Made by a program: the position numbers and the translations under genes
Shown: positions 9,166 through 17,089 of the stretch, one piece after another
How positions within the stretch are numbered: the first letter of the stretch is position 1
Layout: each line of letters opens with the position of its first letter
Origin: a bacterium (candidate division B38) B3_B38
GTDB taxonomy: Bacteria > Acidobacteriota > B3-B38 > Guanabaribacteriales > B3-B38
Direction of reading: 5' to 3'
DNA length: 43,314 nucleotides
NCBI GenBank assembly: GCA_005223145.1
Contig: NJBL01000012.1
Location: 1-43,314, forward strand
The notes under the pieces: generated by a model
The model's database searches: none
What the model was told of the DNA's origin: nothing
Seen by the model: only the letters and a program-made list of their open reading frames with translations

Positions 9166-9573
9166 ATGAGTCCTTCCAAAGGCAAAATCAGGGTGTTAAT
9201 CGCTAAACCCGGGCTCGACGGTCACGACAGGGGAGCCAAAATTATAGCCCGGGCATTCCGGGATGCTGGCATGGAGGTGATCTACACCGGCTTGCGCCAG
9301 ACTCCGGAACAGATAGTAACGGCTGCAATACAGGAGGATGTAGATGTCATCGGCATCAGCATCCTCTCAGGAGCCCACCTTTACATCTTCCCCAGAATAA
9401 TAGAGCTCCTCAAAGAAAAGGGAGCCACTGATATGCTGGTAATCGGGGGAGGAATTATTCCTGAGATTGATATACCGAAGCTTAAACAGATGGGAGTTGC
9501 CGAGATATTTACCCCCGGAACCCTCACCTCCAATGCAATAGAGTTCGTCAAAGAGAAGCTGCAGGGGAAATAA
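9166..9573 (+). CDS. Methylmalonyl-CoA mutase, small B12-binding subunit
   Basis: Separate cobalamin-binding domain of 135 aa that completes the mutase encoded just upstream. The base-off/His-on motif is present: DGHDRGAK with His20 as the lower cobalt ligand, then SILSGAH and the GGG of the nucleotide-tail pocket near VIGGGIIP. Two-gene mutases of this kind are known from archaea and several anaerobic bacteria. The 80-nt gap before it holds no terminator, so the two genes are probably one transcript. The ribosome-binding site is weak (AAGG ~13 nt before ATG). Confidence 0.94.
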   Translation: MSPSKGKIRVLIAKPGLDGHDRGAKIIARAFRDAGMEVIYTGLRQTPEQIVTAAIQEDVDVIGISILSGAHLYIFPRIIELLKEKGATDMLVIGGGIIPEIDIPKLKQMGVAEIFTPGTLTSNAIEFVKEKLQGK

Positions 9574-9576
9574 AAA

Positions 9577-9597
9577 TCTCCCTTCTTACCAGGGAGA
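9577..9597. terminator. Hairpin after the mutase pair
   Basis: TCTCCCT (9577-9583), 7-nt loop, AGGGAGA (9591-9597), starting 4 nt after the stop codon. The T-run (as AAAAA before the left arm) is on the minus-strand side, so the classical terminator orientation faces left. On the plus strand it may instead stabilise the mutase mRNA 3' end. Confidence 0.4.
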
Positions 9598-9663
9598 ACA
9601 AAAAGGGCTCAAGAGGTAGCCAGAAGGGAAATCTTTACTAGTGGCTGAAAAGAGGGAAATCCT

Positions 9664-9691
9664 TTGTATTCCAGAAGAATAATGCTATAAT
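9664..9691 (+). promoter_or_regulatory. Promoter before the thiolase-like gene
   Basis: TGC-TATAAT (extended -10, TATAAT at 9686-9691) with a poor -35 TTGTAT (9664-9669), 16-nt spacer. Located ~100 nt before the thiolase-like start. Confidence 0.5.
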
Positions 9692-9790
9692 ATAAAGCTT
9701 TTTAATGCTCAGCGTTATGTAAATAAGCCAGAATATGTTTCCGAATTCAAAAATTGTAATTCATGTAGCACTGCATAAGGAGGTGAAGTA

Positions 9791-11044
9791 ATGAGAGATG
9801 TTTATATGGTTAGTGGAGGGGTGAGCAAGTTCACCAAAGCGAGACCCGATAGAACCTTTCAACCGATGGTAAAAGAAGCTTTTGATTATGCTATGAACGA
9901 TGTCCCCAATCTGACTATCGACCAGATTGATGGCAGCGTTGCTTCTTACTTCTCTGACCATTTTCAGCGGCAATTGATGTCGGGCATTATGGTGCATGAC
10001 TACCTGGGACTATGCCCAAAAGAGAGCAAGAGGGTAGAAGGGGGTGGAGCCACCGGAGGACTCTGCTTCCAGACCGCCTGGGCTGAGGTAGCTTCTGGCA
10101 GACAGGATGTATGCGTCGCCTTCGGCTTTGAGACCATGTCCCATGTCAACACCTGGAAAGGGAACGAGTTCATCGCTTTAGCTTCAGACACCAACTATGA
10201 CTACCCGGTGGGAGGGTTCTACACTGGCTACTACGCTATGATGGTAGTAAGGCACATGCATGAGTTCGGCACAACCAGAGAACAGTTAGCCATGGTCTCA
10301 GTCAAAAACTATCAAAACGCCTTTCACAACCCCTATGCCCAAAAGAAGATGAAAATAACCGTTGAGGATGTCCTCAATGCCCCTATGGTTGCCTATCCTC
10401 TCGGCATGCTGGATATCTGTGTTATGTCCGATGGGGCGGCAGTATGCATTCTGGCAGACGAAAAGATGGCTGCCAAGCTCACCGACAAGCCAGTCAAAAT
10501 CGCATCGGTCGGATGTGGAACAGATGCTATGCGGATGGCAGACCGACCCCACGGGGATGTCATTCTCCTCCCCCATGAGTCCCCCGACGATTATAAGGGT
10601 CTTAAATATCCCGGAGTCCACTCCTTCCGTGCTGGCAGAATGGGAGCCAAGTTAGCTTATGAAAGGGCAGGAATCACCAACCCCTTAGAGGAGCTTGATT
10701 TTGTAGAACTGCATGATGCTTATACCTCTTCGGAGATTCAGACCTACGAAGACTTGGGGCTATGTAAATATGGCGAGGGCGGACAATTTATCGAATCTGG
10801 CAAACCCAACATCGATGGCATCTGTTCGGTCAATCCCTCCGGAGGACTTTTGGCTTGTGGGCATCCGGTAGGAGCAACCGGTCTTATGCAGGCGGTCTTC
10901 GCCTTCTGGCAACTACAGGGGACAATAGGTAAGCATTTCCAAAGCGATAAGCTCCAGATAAAGGATGCCAAAAGAGGTCTTATCCACTCTCACGCCGGCA
11001 CAGGAACCTATGTTACTGTGAGCATACTGGAGAAACCCTTCTGA
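9791..11044 (+). CDS. Thiolase-fold acyl-CoA lyase/ligase lacking the nucleophilic Cys (DUF35-partner type)
   Basis: 417-aa thiolase-superfamily protein closest in pattern to the SCP2/archaeal acetyl-CoA acetyltransferases that work with DUF35 proteins. Seen: RRHMHEFGTTREQL-like segment, NPYAQKK, ELHDAYTSSEI, and NPSGGLLACGHPVGATG with catalytic His358. The nucleophile position, normally VE-A-A-Cys-A-S-G-G, reads VEGGGATGG here, so Cys is Gly86; the usual C-terminal Asn/Cys-GG site reads HSHAGTG. GGGA at this position recalls the Ltp2 steroid side-chain aldolase, which also needs a DUF35 partner and releases propionyl-CoA. A retro-aldol role feeding propionyl-CoA to the neighbouring mutase is inference. 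GGAGG lies 6-8 nt before ATG. Confidence 0.85.
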   Translation: MRDVYMVSGGVSKFTKARPDRTFQPMVKEAFDYAMNDVPNLTIDQIDGSVASYFSDHFQRQLMSGIMVHDYLGLCPKESKRVEGGGATGGLCFQTAWAEVASGRQDVCVAFGFETMSHVNTWKGNEFIALASDTNYDYPVGGFYTGYYAMMVVRHMHEFGTTREQLAMVSVKNYQNAFHNPYAQKKMKITVEDVLNAPMVAYPLGMLDICVMSDGAAVCILADEKMAAKLTDKPVKIASVGCGTDAMRMADRPHGDVILLPHESPDDYKGLKYPGVHSFRAGRMGAKLAYERAGITNPLEELDFVELHDAYTSSEIQTYEDLGLCKYGEGGQFIESGKPNIDGICSVNPSGGLLACGHPVGATGLMQAVFAFWQLQGTIGKHFQSDKLQIKDAKRGLIHSHAGTGTYVTVSILEKPF

Positions 11045-11081
11045 AAGGTGAATCTCATCATTGCGGAAAGGAGAAAAGAAA

Positions 11082-11603
11082 ATGAAAAAGAAAGAGACAA
11101 AGCTCCCTGAAACCGAGGAGGGAACCGTTCTGTTTAATGTCCCCCTTCCGGAAGATTTATCTCAGTTAAAGAAAATGTCTCCCATTATAATTAAATGGCC
11201 ATACCATACCGATTATATCCACAGCTATGGTCAAGACTCCCCCTTCTTTGCGGGCTTAGCAAACAAGAAGCTTTTGGGAACGAAGTGCCCCAAATGCGGC
11301 TACAAATATGCCACGCCAAAATTTCATTGTATGTATTGTGGTTCGGAGTGCGATTGGTTTGAGCTCCCCTTGGAAGGGAAGATTCATACCTGGACCACCT
11401 GCTACTACGGAGGCCAAGAGTTCCTTAAGGAGACCCCTTTTAACCTGATACTGGTCGAGTTCGAAGGGGTCGATTCCCTCCTTTTAGTCAGACTTGTAGG
11501 TATAAGCCAGGACGAAATCCGCATCGGGATGAAAGTAAAAGCCAGGTTTCGCCGAAACTCTCAGTTCAAGCCCACTGATGTATATTTCGTTCCCGCAGAA
11601 TAA
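11082..11603 (+). CDS. DUF35 zinc-ribbon/OB-fold acyl-CoA-binding protein
   Basis: Partner protein of the preceding thiolase-fold enzyme. 173 aa: a rubredoxin-like zinc ribbon with CPKCGYKYATPKFHCMYCG (four Cys) followed by an OB-fold beginning near GKIHTWTTCYYG. In known complexes (archaeal ACAT/HMGCS, Ltp2-ChsH2, BbsAB) the DUF35 protein docks onto the thiolase fold and holds the CoA substrate. ATG 11082 is chosen because AAAGGAG (11067-11073) is 8 nt upstream; a start at 11061 has no such site. The 37-nt gap after the thiolase gene implies co-transcription. Confidence 0.92.
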   Translation: MKKKETKLPETEEGTVLFNVPLPEDLSQLKKMSPIIIKWPYHTDYIHSYGQDSPFFAGLANKKLLGTKCPKCGYKYATPKFHCMYCGSECDWFELPLEGKIHTWTTCYYGGQEFLKETPFNLILVEFEGVDSLLLVRLVGISQDEIRIGMKVKARFRRNSQFKPTDVYFVPAE

Positions 11604-11663
11604 GCTCTCCAGGGGAGGAGAAAAGGAGACCTATTTATTTAAAACAAAGGGAGGCTAAGGTCA

Positions 11664-11996
11664 ATGGAAGAGGGTTTGTTAATCTTCAATGACAAGAATT
11701 TTGAAAAAGAGGTGTTGAAGTCGGACATTCCCGTATTGGTCGATTTCTGGGCTGATTGGTGCATCCCTTGCAAGATGATTGCTCAAGCTATTGAGGACAT
11801 CTCCAAAAGCTATCGGCATAAAGCAAAGGTGGGAAGGCTAAATGTGGATCAAAATCCCGCTACCGCTTACAAGTATAATATTAAAGGAATACCCACTCTG
11901 TTGCTGTTTGTCAATGGGAATGTAAAGGACCAAATAGTAGGAGCGGTTTCTCAGGCAGTAATTGCCCAGATGATAGAGCAGAATACCAAAAAATAG
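11664..11996 (+). CDS. Thioredoxin-family protein with CIPC active site
   Basis: Cytoplasmic thioredoxin fold, 110 aa with no signal peptide. The redox site is WCIPC (Cys33, Cys36) instead of the standard WCGPC, and the cis-proline loop is GIPTLLL. FWADWC and NVDQNP are typical of true thioredoxins. Ile in place of Gly between the cysteines should alter redox potential. GGGAGG lies 9 nt before ATG. It follows the DUF35 gene by 60 nt and ends just before the yceD promoter. Confidence 0.9.
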   Translation: MEEGLLIFNDKNFEKEVLKSDIPVLVDFWADWCIPCKMIAQAIEDISKSYRHKAKVGRLNVDQNPATAYKYNIKGIPTLLLFVNGNVKDQIVGAVSQAVIAQMIEQNTKK

Positions 11997-12033
11997 CCCT
12001 CAGCGAGGCGGCTGGAAGATCTGAAAAATATTG

Positions 12034-12061
12034 TTGACAAAACCTTAGTGAATGTTATAAT
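12034..12061 (+). promoter_or_regulatory. Sigma-70-type promoter of the yceD-rpmF-plsX-fab operon
   Basis: Perfect TTGACA (12034-12039), 16-nt spacer, perfect TATAAT (12056-12061), also with TG two bases before the -10. It is ~30 nt before yceD and probably drives the whole cluster through fabF. Confidence 0.88.
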
Positions 12062-12090
12062 AACTTTTTTTAAGAGGAAGGCTAACTTCA

Positions 12091-12615
12091 ATGCATATAG
12101 ATTTAAAGGAGGTAACCCCCAAGGGGTTACATCTCAGTCGGAATATCAACCTCGCTTTGCCTCCCTCGATAGAGGAGGTAGACGTTATTAATCCCTGCTT
12201 TGTTGAGCTGAAGCTAACCCCTATTGGCACCAAATACAGAATTATCGGTTCCATCAGATTAAAGCTAAAGCTCCAGTGCAGCCGCTGTTCAGAAAGTTAC
12301 CCCTTTGACCTTTTCTCCGATTTCGACCTCCTCTACCTCCCCATAGAAAAGATGACCTCGGAGGTTGAATTAGAGCTGAAAGATAAAGATGCCAATATTG
12401 CCTATTATAGCGAGGACAGAATTGAGCTATTGGAGCTGTTGCAGGAGCAAGTTCTCCTTGCGCTTCCCATGAAGCCCATCTGCTCAGAGGAATGCAAAGG
12501 TCTTTGCCTTTCCTGTGGCACTAATTTGAATATCAGCTCCTGTAATTGCAAGTCAGTATCCATAGACCCCCGCTTAGAGAAATTAAAGAAGATTAAAGAA
12601 TTGTTCAACAAATAG
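12091..12615 (+). CDS. YceD/DUF177 family protein
   Basis: 174-aa protein of the YceD family, which nearly always precedes rpmF and is linked to 23S rRNA/ribosome maturation in other bacteria. Seen: a CSRC pair after the central beta region (residues ~68-71), and the C-terminal cysteine cluster CSEECKGLCLSCG then CNC, typical of the family. The gene begins the rpmF-plsX-fab cluster, 15 nt ahead of rpmF. AGAGGAAGG is ~9 nt before ATG. A perfect 8-bp inverted repeat lies inside the first codons and is listed separately. Confidence 0.9.
   Translation: MHIDLKEVTPKGLHLSRNINLALPPSIEEVDVINPCFVELKLTPIGTKYRIIGSIRLKLKLQCSRCSESYPFDLFSDFDLLYLPIEKMTSEVELELKDKDANIAYYSEDRIELLELLQEQVLLALPMKPICSEECKGLCLSCGTNLNISSCNCKSVSIDPRLEKLKKIKELFNK
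12112..12130 (+). promoter_or_regulatory. Hairpin in the first codons of yceD next to a strong SD-like sequence
   Basis: GTAACCCC, loop CAA, GGGGTTAC: perfect 8-bp stem at codons ~8-14. AAAGGAGG (about 12105-12112) runs into its left arm but has no start codon at a useful distance downstream. It could pause ribosomes or regulate the operon's first gene; coding constraint is the simpler explanation. Confidence 0.4.
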
Positions 12616-12630
12616 AAGTAGCTTTAAGCC

Positions 12631-12813
12631 ATGGCAAATCCAAAAAGAAGACACTCGAAATCCAGAAGAGATAAAAGAAGAGCTCGTCTATCCCTAACCT
12701 CCCCTTCTCTATCCGAATGTCCCCAGTGCCATGAGACGAAACTTCCTCATCGCGTATGTCCCCATTGCGGCTATTACAAAGGTGTGGAAGCAATAGAGGT
12801 AAAAGGGGAATAG
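12631..12813 (+). CDS. rpmF: 50S ribosomal protein L32
   Basis: 60-aa basic ribosomal protein. The start MANPKRRHSKSRRDKRRA is the family hallmark, and two cysteine pairs CPQC and CPHC form the zinc-binding (C+) version. It lies between yceD and plsX as in most bacteria, tying ribosome synthesis to phospholipid synthesis. The ribosome-binding site is poor and translation may be coupled to yceD, whose stop is 15 nt upstream. Confidence 0.96.
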   Translation: MANPKRRHSKSRRDKRRARLSLTSPSLSECPQCHETKLPHRVCPHCGYYKGVEAIEVKGE

Positions 12814-12919
12814 GGAGACATCTGTCATATATGGCAGGCTTAAGCCAATTCAACCGAGGTAGTCCCGTGGGATGGACTTTAGCAAAAGGCACTCATGCGG
12901 CTCACCGGGAGAATGGAGA

Positions 12920-13921
12920 ATGAAGATTGCTGTAGATGCCATGGGAGGTGATTTTGCCCCACGGAATCCTGTGGAAGGGGCGGTTCAAGCAGCCAGGGAA
13001 TTCGATATAAATATTGTTCTTGTCGGCAAGGAGAAGGAGATTAAAAATGAGCTCCAGCGCCTAAGGGTTTCCGAGAACCTTTCGGTTCAAATTATCAACG
13101 CAGAAGATGTAGTAGACATGAGCAGCAAAGCCTCCACCGTATTGCGGAAAAAGAGCTCTTCCATTATGGTAGCCTCCTCCTTAGTGAAGGAGGGCAAAGC
13201 CCAGGGGATTGTCAGTGCCGGCAACACCGGAGCCACCATGGCGGCGGCTAAATTTGTTATCGGTTGCCTTCAAGGTGTGGACCGACCTGCTTTAGCTATG
13301 GTCATCCCCACTCCAAAAGGGAACGCTGTATTACTGGATGTGGGAGCTAATATCGACTGCAAGCCCCACCACCTGATCCACTTCGGAATCATGGGGTACA
13401 TATATGCCAAAGGGATTCTGAATATACCAGAGCCAAAAATCGGTCTTCTGAGCATCGGGGAAGAAGAGTCCAAAGGAAACGAGGTTACCAGAGAAGCTTA
13501 CCAGATGCTAAAAAACTCCCCCTTAAATTTTTATGGCAACATCGAGGGAACAGATGTTTTTTCAGGTAAAGTCGATGTCATCGTATGCGATGGATTCATA
13601 GGAAACATCACCTTGAAGGTGAGCGAGAGCATAGCCGCTACCATGCAATCCATATTGAAAGAGGAGATGGGCAAAAATTTCGTCTCTAAGTTAGCCTATT
13701 CATTGCGCCGACAGGCCTTTGTCCGCTTTCAGAAACTGACCGATTATTCCGAATATGCGGGGGCTCCCCTACTGGGAATCAAGGAAACATGCATTATCTG
13801 CCATGGAAGGTCCTCCCCCAAGGCTATAAAAAACGCTATCAAAATTGCAGCCGATTTCTATCATAACCGGGGTAATCAGCGCATTAAGGAGCAAATTCTC
13901 AACTTAACCATGCATAAATAG
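12920..13921 (+). CDS. plsX: Phosphate acyltransferase PlsX
   Basis: Converts acyl-ACP to acyl-phosphate, the acyl donor for PlsY in phospholipid synthesis. 333 aa starting MKIAVDAMGGDFAP, with SAGNTGATMAAAKF, LLDVGANIDCKP and VCDGFIGNITLK as family motifs. An upstream in-frame start at 12872 would add 16 unfamiliar residues; ATG 12920 has GGGAG (12907-12911) 8 nt upstream and the canonical N-terminus. Forms an operon with rpmF and fabH. Confidence 0.96.
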   Translation: MKIAVDAMGGDFAPRNPVEGAVQAAREFDINIVLVGKEKEIKNELQRLRVSENLSVQIINAEDVVDMSSKASTVLRKKSSSIMVASSLVKEGKAQGIVSAGNTGATMAAAKFVIGCLQGVDRPALAMVIPTPKGNAVLLDVGANIDCKPHHLIHFGIMGYIYAKGILNIPEPKIGLLSIGEEESKGNEVTREAYQMLKNSPLNFYGNIEGTDVFSGKVDVIVCDGFIGNITLKVSESIAATMQSILKEEMGKNFVSKLAYSLRRQAFVRFQKLTDYSEYAGAPLLGIKETCIICHGRSSPKAIKNAIKIAADFYHNRGNQRIKEQILNLTMHK

Positions 13922-13947
13922 TTACAATAAATAGTTTAGGCAAAGAG

Positions 13948-14934
13948 ATGAAACTTAAGCGAGCAGGCATTCTGGGTATCGGCGCCTCTTTACCAGAGAA
14001 GGTCCTTACCAATTTCGACCTGGAAAAAATGGTGGATACCAGCGACGAATGGATTCGCACCCGCACCGGCATCCGGGAGAGGAGGATAGCGGGAGAAAAT
14101 GAGTGCTTCTCCACTTTTGCTACCAAAGCCTCTCGCCTGGCTCTTGAAGAGGCAGCAGTCAGCCCTTCGCAGCTCGACCTTATTATCTGCGCCACCGTGA
14201 CCCCCGACCGTCCCCTTCCCTCTGCTTCCTGCTATGTCCAGCACAATTTGGGAGCTCAAAATGCTGCTGCCTTCGACCTCACGGCCGGCTGCTCAGGATT
14301 CATTTTCGCCTTGACAGTTGCCAAACAGTTTATAGCTAATGGAGAATACAAACATATCCTTATCGCCGGTGGGGAGGTGTTAAGTCGCGTCACGAACTGG
14401 ACCGATAGAGCCACCTGTGTCCTTTTCGCCGACGGAGCGGGAGCTGTTGTCCTGGGGGAGGTGGAAGAGCCAGCCGGAATACTGGCCACCACTATCCATA
14501 ACCAGGGAGAATACGCCGAATTCCTCACCATCCCGGCAGGTGGCTCCGAGCTACCCGCCTCCCAGGAGACAGTGTCCAAGAAGCTCCATTTCGTAAAAAT
14601 GATGGGAAATGAGCTCTTCAAAGTCGCCATCCGATACATGTCTAAGGTATCCGAAGAGGTTGTTCTTAAAGCCAAAATAGACCCTGGAGAAGTAGACATC
14701 TTTATACCCCATCAGGCAAATCAGAGGATAACCGATGCGGTAGCCGAGCGCCTCAGCTTATCCCATGAGAAGATATACTCGAATATCGATAGAATAGGCA
14801 ATACATCCTCGGGCTCCATTCCCATTGCTCTATACGAATTGAAGGAACAAGGAAGGCTCCCTAAGGGGACCCTGATAATGATGTCGGCTTTCGGTGCTGG
14901 TGTAAGCTGGGGTTCAGCTCTGATTAGAATGTAA
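13948..14934 (+). CDS. fabH: Beta-ketoacyl-ACP synthase III
   Basis: Starts fatty-acid chains by condensing an acyl-CoA primer with malonyl-ACP. 328 aa. The Cys-His-Asn triad is complete: Cys115 in TAGCSGF, His255 in PHQANQRI, Asn285 in GNTSSGS. DTSDEWIRTRTGIRERRI near residue 30 is diagnostic. Follows plsX by 26 nt with only a weak ribosome-binding site. Confidence 0.97.
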   Translation: MKLKRAGILGIGASLPEKVLTNFDLEKMVDTSDEWIRTRTGIRERRIAGENECFSTFATKASRLALEEAAVSPSQLDLIICATVTPDRPLPSASCYVQHNLGAQNAAAFDLTAGCSGFIFALTVAKQFIANGEYKHILIAGGEVLSRVTNWTDRATCVLFADGAGAVVLGEVEEPAGILATTIHNQGEYAEFLTIPAGGSELPASQETVSKKLHFVKMMGNELFKVAIRYMSKVSEEVVLKAKIDPGEVDIFIPHQANQRITDAVAERLSLSHEKIYSNIDRIGNTSSGSIPIALYELKEQGRLPKGTLIMMSAFGAGVSWGSALIRM

Positions 14935-14952
14935 CAGAGAACAGGCTCTGAA

Positions 14953-15888
14953 GTGGAGAAAATTGCCTTTATATTCCCCGGTCAGGCATCCCAATATGTA
15001 GGGATGGGCAAGGAACTCTTCAATAGCTATGAGGAGAGCCGAACGGTCTTTGAAAAAGCCGACCAGACTTTGGGATTCTCCATAAGCAGGTTATGCTTTG
15101 AAGGACCGGCAGAGGAGGTGCAACTCACCCCCAACACCCAGCCTGCTATCCTGACCACCAGCATTGCTATCTGGGTTCTCCTGAGAGCTTCAGGGGTAAA
15201 GCCCGATTATGTTGCCGGGCACAGCCTGGGAGAGTATTCAGCTCTGGTAGCTGTAGAATCCCTGAGCTTTGAGCACGCTGTTAGCCTGGTGAGGAAGCGG
15301 GGTCAATATATGCAGGAGGCAGTCCCTGTGGGAGAGGGCTCAATGGCTGCTATTATAGCTCTGGAACGACCCAAAGTGGAGAAGATATGCCAGCAAGTAG
15401 GAGAGGGAGTGCAGCTAGCTAATTACAACTCTCCAGTGCAAATAGTGATCTCCGGCACCAGAGAGGGGGTTGATAAAGCCGTGGAGCTATCCTTGCAAGC
15501 GGGAGCCAAAAGAGCCACCCTTCTGCCTGTGAGCGCCCCCTTCCATTCAAAGCTGATGCTGCCCGCTCAGGAAAAGTTAAAGGTGCATATTGAGAGAACT
15601 ATGTTCCATCCTCTGTTGATTCCTTTGGTCACCAATGTTGATGCCAGGGTCATTCATACCCCGCAAGAGGCTAAGGACTCCCTTATCCGACAGGTCACCT
15701 CCCCTGTCAGATGGGAGGATTCCATGCGCCATCTTATAGCTCAGGGAGTGTCCACCTTCGTGGAAGTAGGACCAGGAAAAGTTTTGACAAATCTGATTAA
15801 AAGGATTAACAAAGAGCTTAAAACCTTTAATATAGAGGATAAAGAAACCCTGAATAAATTTTTAAACTACTATGAAAGCCTCAAATAA
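14953..15888 (+). CDS. fabD: Malonyl-CoA:ACP transacylase
   Basis: Loads malonyl groups onto ACP. 311 aa from a GTG start (GTG GAG AAA ATT) that begins with the family's IAFIFPGQASQYVGMG. Catalytic Ser91 in GHSLGEYS, His198 in SAPFHS, and NYNSPVQIVISG are present. No upstream ATG fits better. The gene starts 18 nt after fabH and its stop is 16 nt before the fabG start, so the cluster is tightly packed. Confidence 0.96.
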   Translation: MEKIAFIFPGQASQYVGMGKELFNSYEESRTVFEKADQTLGFSISRLCFEGPAEEVQLTPNTQPAILTTSIAIWVLLRASGVKPDYVAGHSLGEYSALVAVESLSFEHAVSLVRKRGQYMQEAVPVGEGSMAAIIALERPKVEKICQQVGEGVQLANYNSPVQIVISGTREGVDKAVELSLQAGAKRATLLPVSAPFHSKLMLPAQEKLKVHIERTMFHPLLIPLVTNVDARVIHTPQEAKDSLIRQVTSPVRWEDSMRHLIAQGVSTFVEVGPGKVLTNLIKRINKELKTFNIEDKETLNKFLNYYESLK

Positions 15889-15904
15889 CCAAATGGAGGA
15901 ACCG

Positions 15905-16645
15905 ATGACCTTGGAAGGGAGGGTATCCCTGATAACAGGAGCTGCCCAGGGGATAGGCAAAGAAATCGCCTTAGAGTTAGCCCGAGCGGGCTCTGATATA
16001 GCGGTGGCCGACATCCTTTTTGAAAAAGCCGAGGAGACAGCCAGAGCGATTGAGGCCTTAAAGCGGAGAGCAAAGGCTTACAATATGGATGTCTCCAATA
16101 CTGACGAAGTCCAGAAGATAGTAAGTCAGATCGTCGAGGACTTCGGCAAAATAGACATTTTGATAAATAATGCCGGCATCACTCGCGACTCCCTGCTGAT
16201 ACGGATGAAACGGGAGGACTGGGATAAGGTGTTAAACATCAACCTCACCGGGGTTTTCAACTGCACCCAGGCCGTGCTCCGCTGGATGCTCAAGCAGAGG
16301 TATGGGCGCATTGTAAATATAGCCTCGGTAGTAGGACTTATGGGCAATGCCGGGCAGTCTAACTACGCCGCCTCCAAAGCGGCCATAATTGGCTTCTCCA
16401 AAAGTATTGCCCGAGAGATTGCCTCCCGAGGGATAACAGCTAATGTCATCGCCCCGGGATACATAGATAGCCCTATGACTCAGAGGCTACCTGAGGAAGT
16501 CAAAAAAAACTTTCTCAATCAGATACCCATCCCCCGCCTGGGTTTCCCCAATGATATAGCCAAAGGAGTGAGATTCCTGGTCTCGGATGACGCGGAATAC
16601 ATAACCGGACAGGTGCTAAACATAAATGGTGGCATGTATATGTAA
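15905..16645 (+). CDS. fabG: 3-oxoacyl-ACP reductase
   Basis: NADPH-dependent short-chain dehydrogenase of the fatty-acid cycle, 246 aa. Seen: TGAAQGIG cofactor motif, NNAG, Ser141, Tyr154 and Lys158 of the catalytic set (YAASK), PGYI, and GGMYM at the end. ATG 15905 is chosen: GGAGG (15895-15899) is 5 nt upstream and the N-terminus matches family length. ATG 15893 and a start at 15872 inside fabD are in frame but less likely. Confidence 0.95.
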   Translation: MTLEGRVSLITGAAQGIGKEIALELARAGSDIAVADILFEKAEETARAIEALKRRAKAYNMDVSNTDEVQKIVSQIVEDFGKIDILINNAGITRDSLLIRMKREDWDKVLNINLTGVFNCTQAVLRWMLKQRYGRIVNIASVVGLMGNAGQSNYAASKAAIIGFSKSIAREIASRGITANVIAPGYIDSPMTQRLPEEVKKNFLNQIPIPRLGFPNDIAKGVRFLVSDDAEYITGQVLNINGGMYM

Positions 16646-16733
16646 AATGTGAGGCTGAAGCAAGGGAGAGTTTCCTTGACTGCTTTTACTTTTGAAAAAA
16701 GTTAACAATTCAACTCAAGGGAGGTAGTAAGGC

Positions 16734-16973
16734 ATGTCCATAGAAGAAAAGGTTAAAAGCATCATAATCAACCAATTAGGAGTAGACGAAGGCGAGATAA
16801 CTCCCGAGGCTTCTTTTATCGACGACTTAGGGGCTGATTCTCTCGACACAGTCGAGCTGGTAATGGCTTTTGAGGATACCTTTAAGGTCGACATTCCTGA
16901 CGAAGATGCTGAAAAGATTATCCGGGTAAAAGACGCCATCGATTATCTTAAATCCCGCGTCAAGGAAGAATAG
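16734..16973 (+). CDS. acpP: Acyl carrier protein
   Basis: 79-aa acidic carrier of growing acyl chains. The phosphopantetheine attachment serine is Ser36 in [24 protein letters not shown] (16717-16724) is 9 nt before ATG, the strongest ribosome-binding site of the cluster, fitting the high level of ACP that cells need. Flanked by fabG and fabF in the usual order. Confidence 0.97.
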   Translation: MSIEEKVKSIIINQLGVDEGEITPEASFIDDLGADSLDTVELVMAFEDTFKVDIPDEDAEKIIRVKDAIDYLKSRVKEE

Positions 16974-16992
16974 CCAGCGAGTGACTTTATGC

Positions 16993-17027
16993 CCCATTCT
17001 TTAGCTCGATAAACAAACAAGAATGGG
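16993..17027 (+). terminator. Hairpin between acpP and fabF
   Basis: CCCATTCTT (16993-17001), 17-nt loop, AAGAATGGG (17019-17027): a perfect 9-bp stem in the 116-nt gap. No T-run follows, so it is more likely an mRNA-stabilising or processing structure that lets acpP message outlast fabF message than a full terminator. Confidence 0.45.
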
Positions 17028-17089
17028 AAGCTTCGTCAAAGAGATAAAAAAAAGCCATCAAACCTGAAGTCAGATAGAGGAGATTTACC

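Noticed and set aside
16676-16707. TTGACT before acpP as a separate promoter
   Set aside because: No acceptable -10 at 16-18 nt; the nearest (TTAACA) is 20 nt away.
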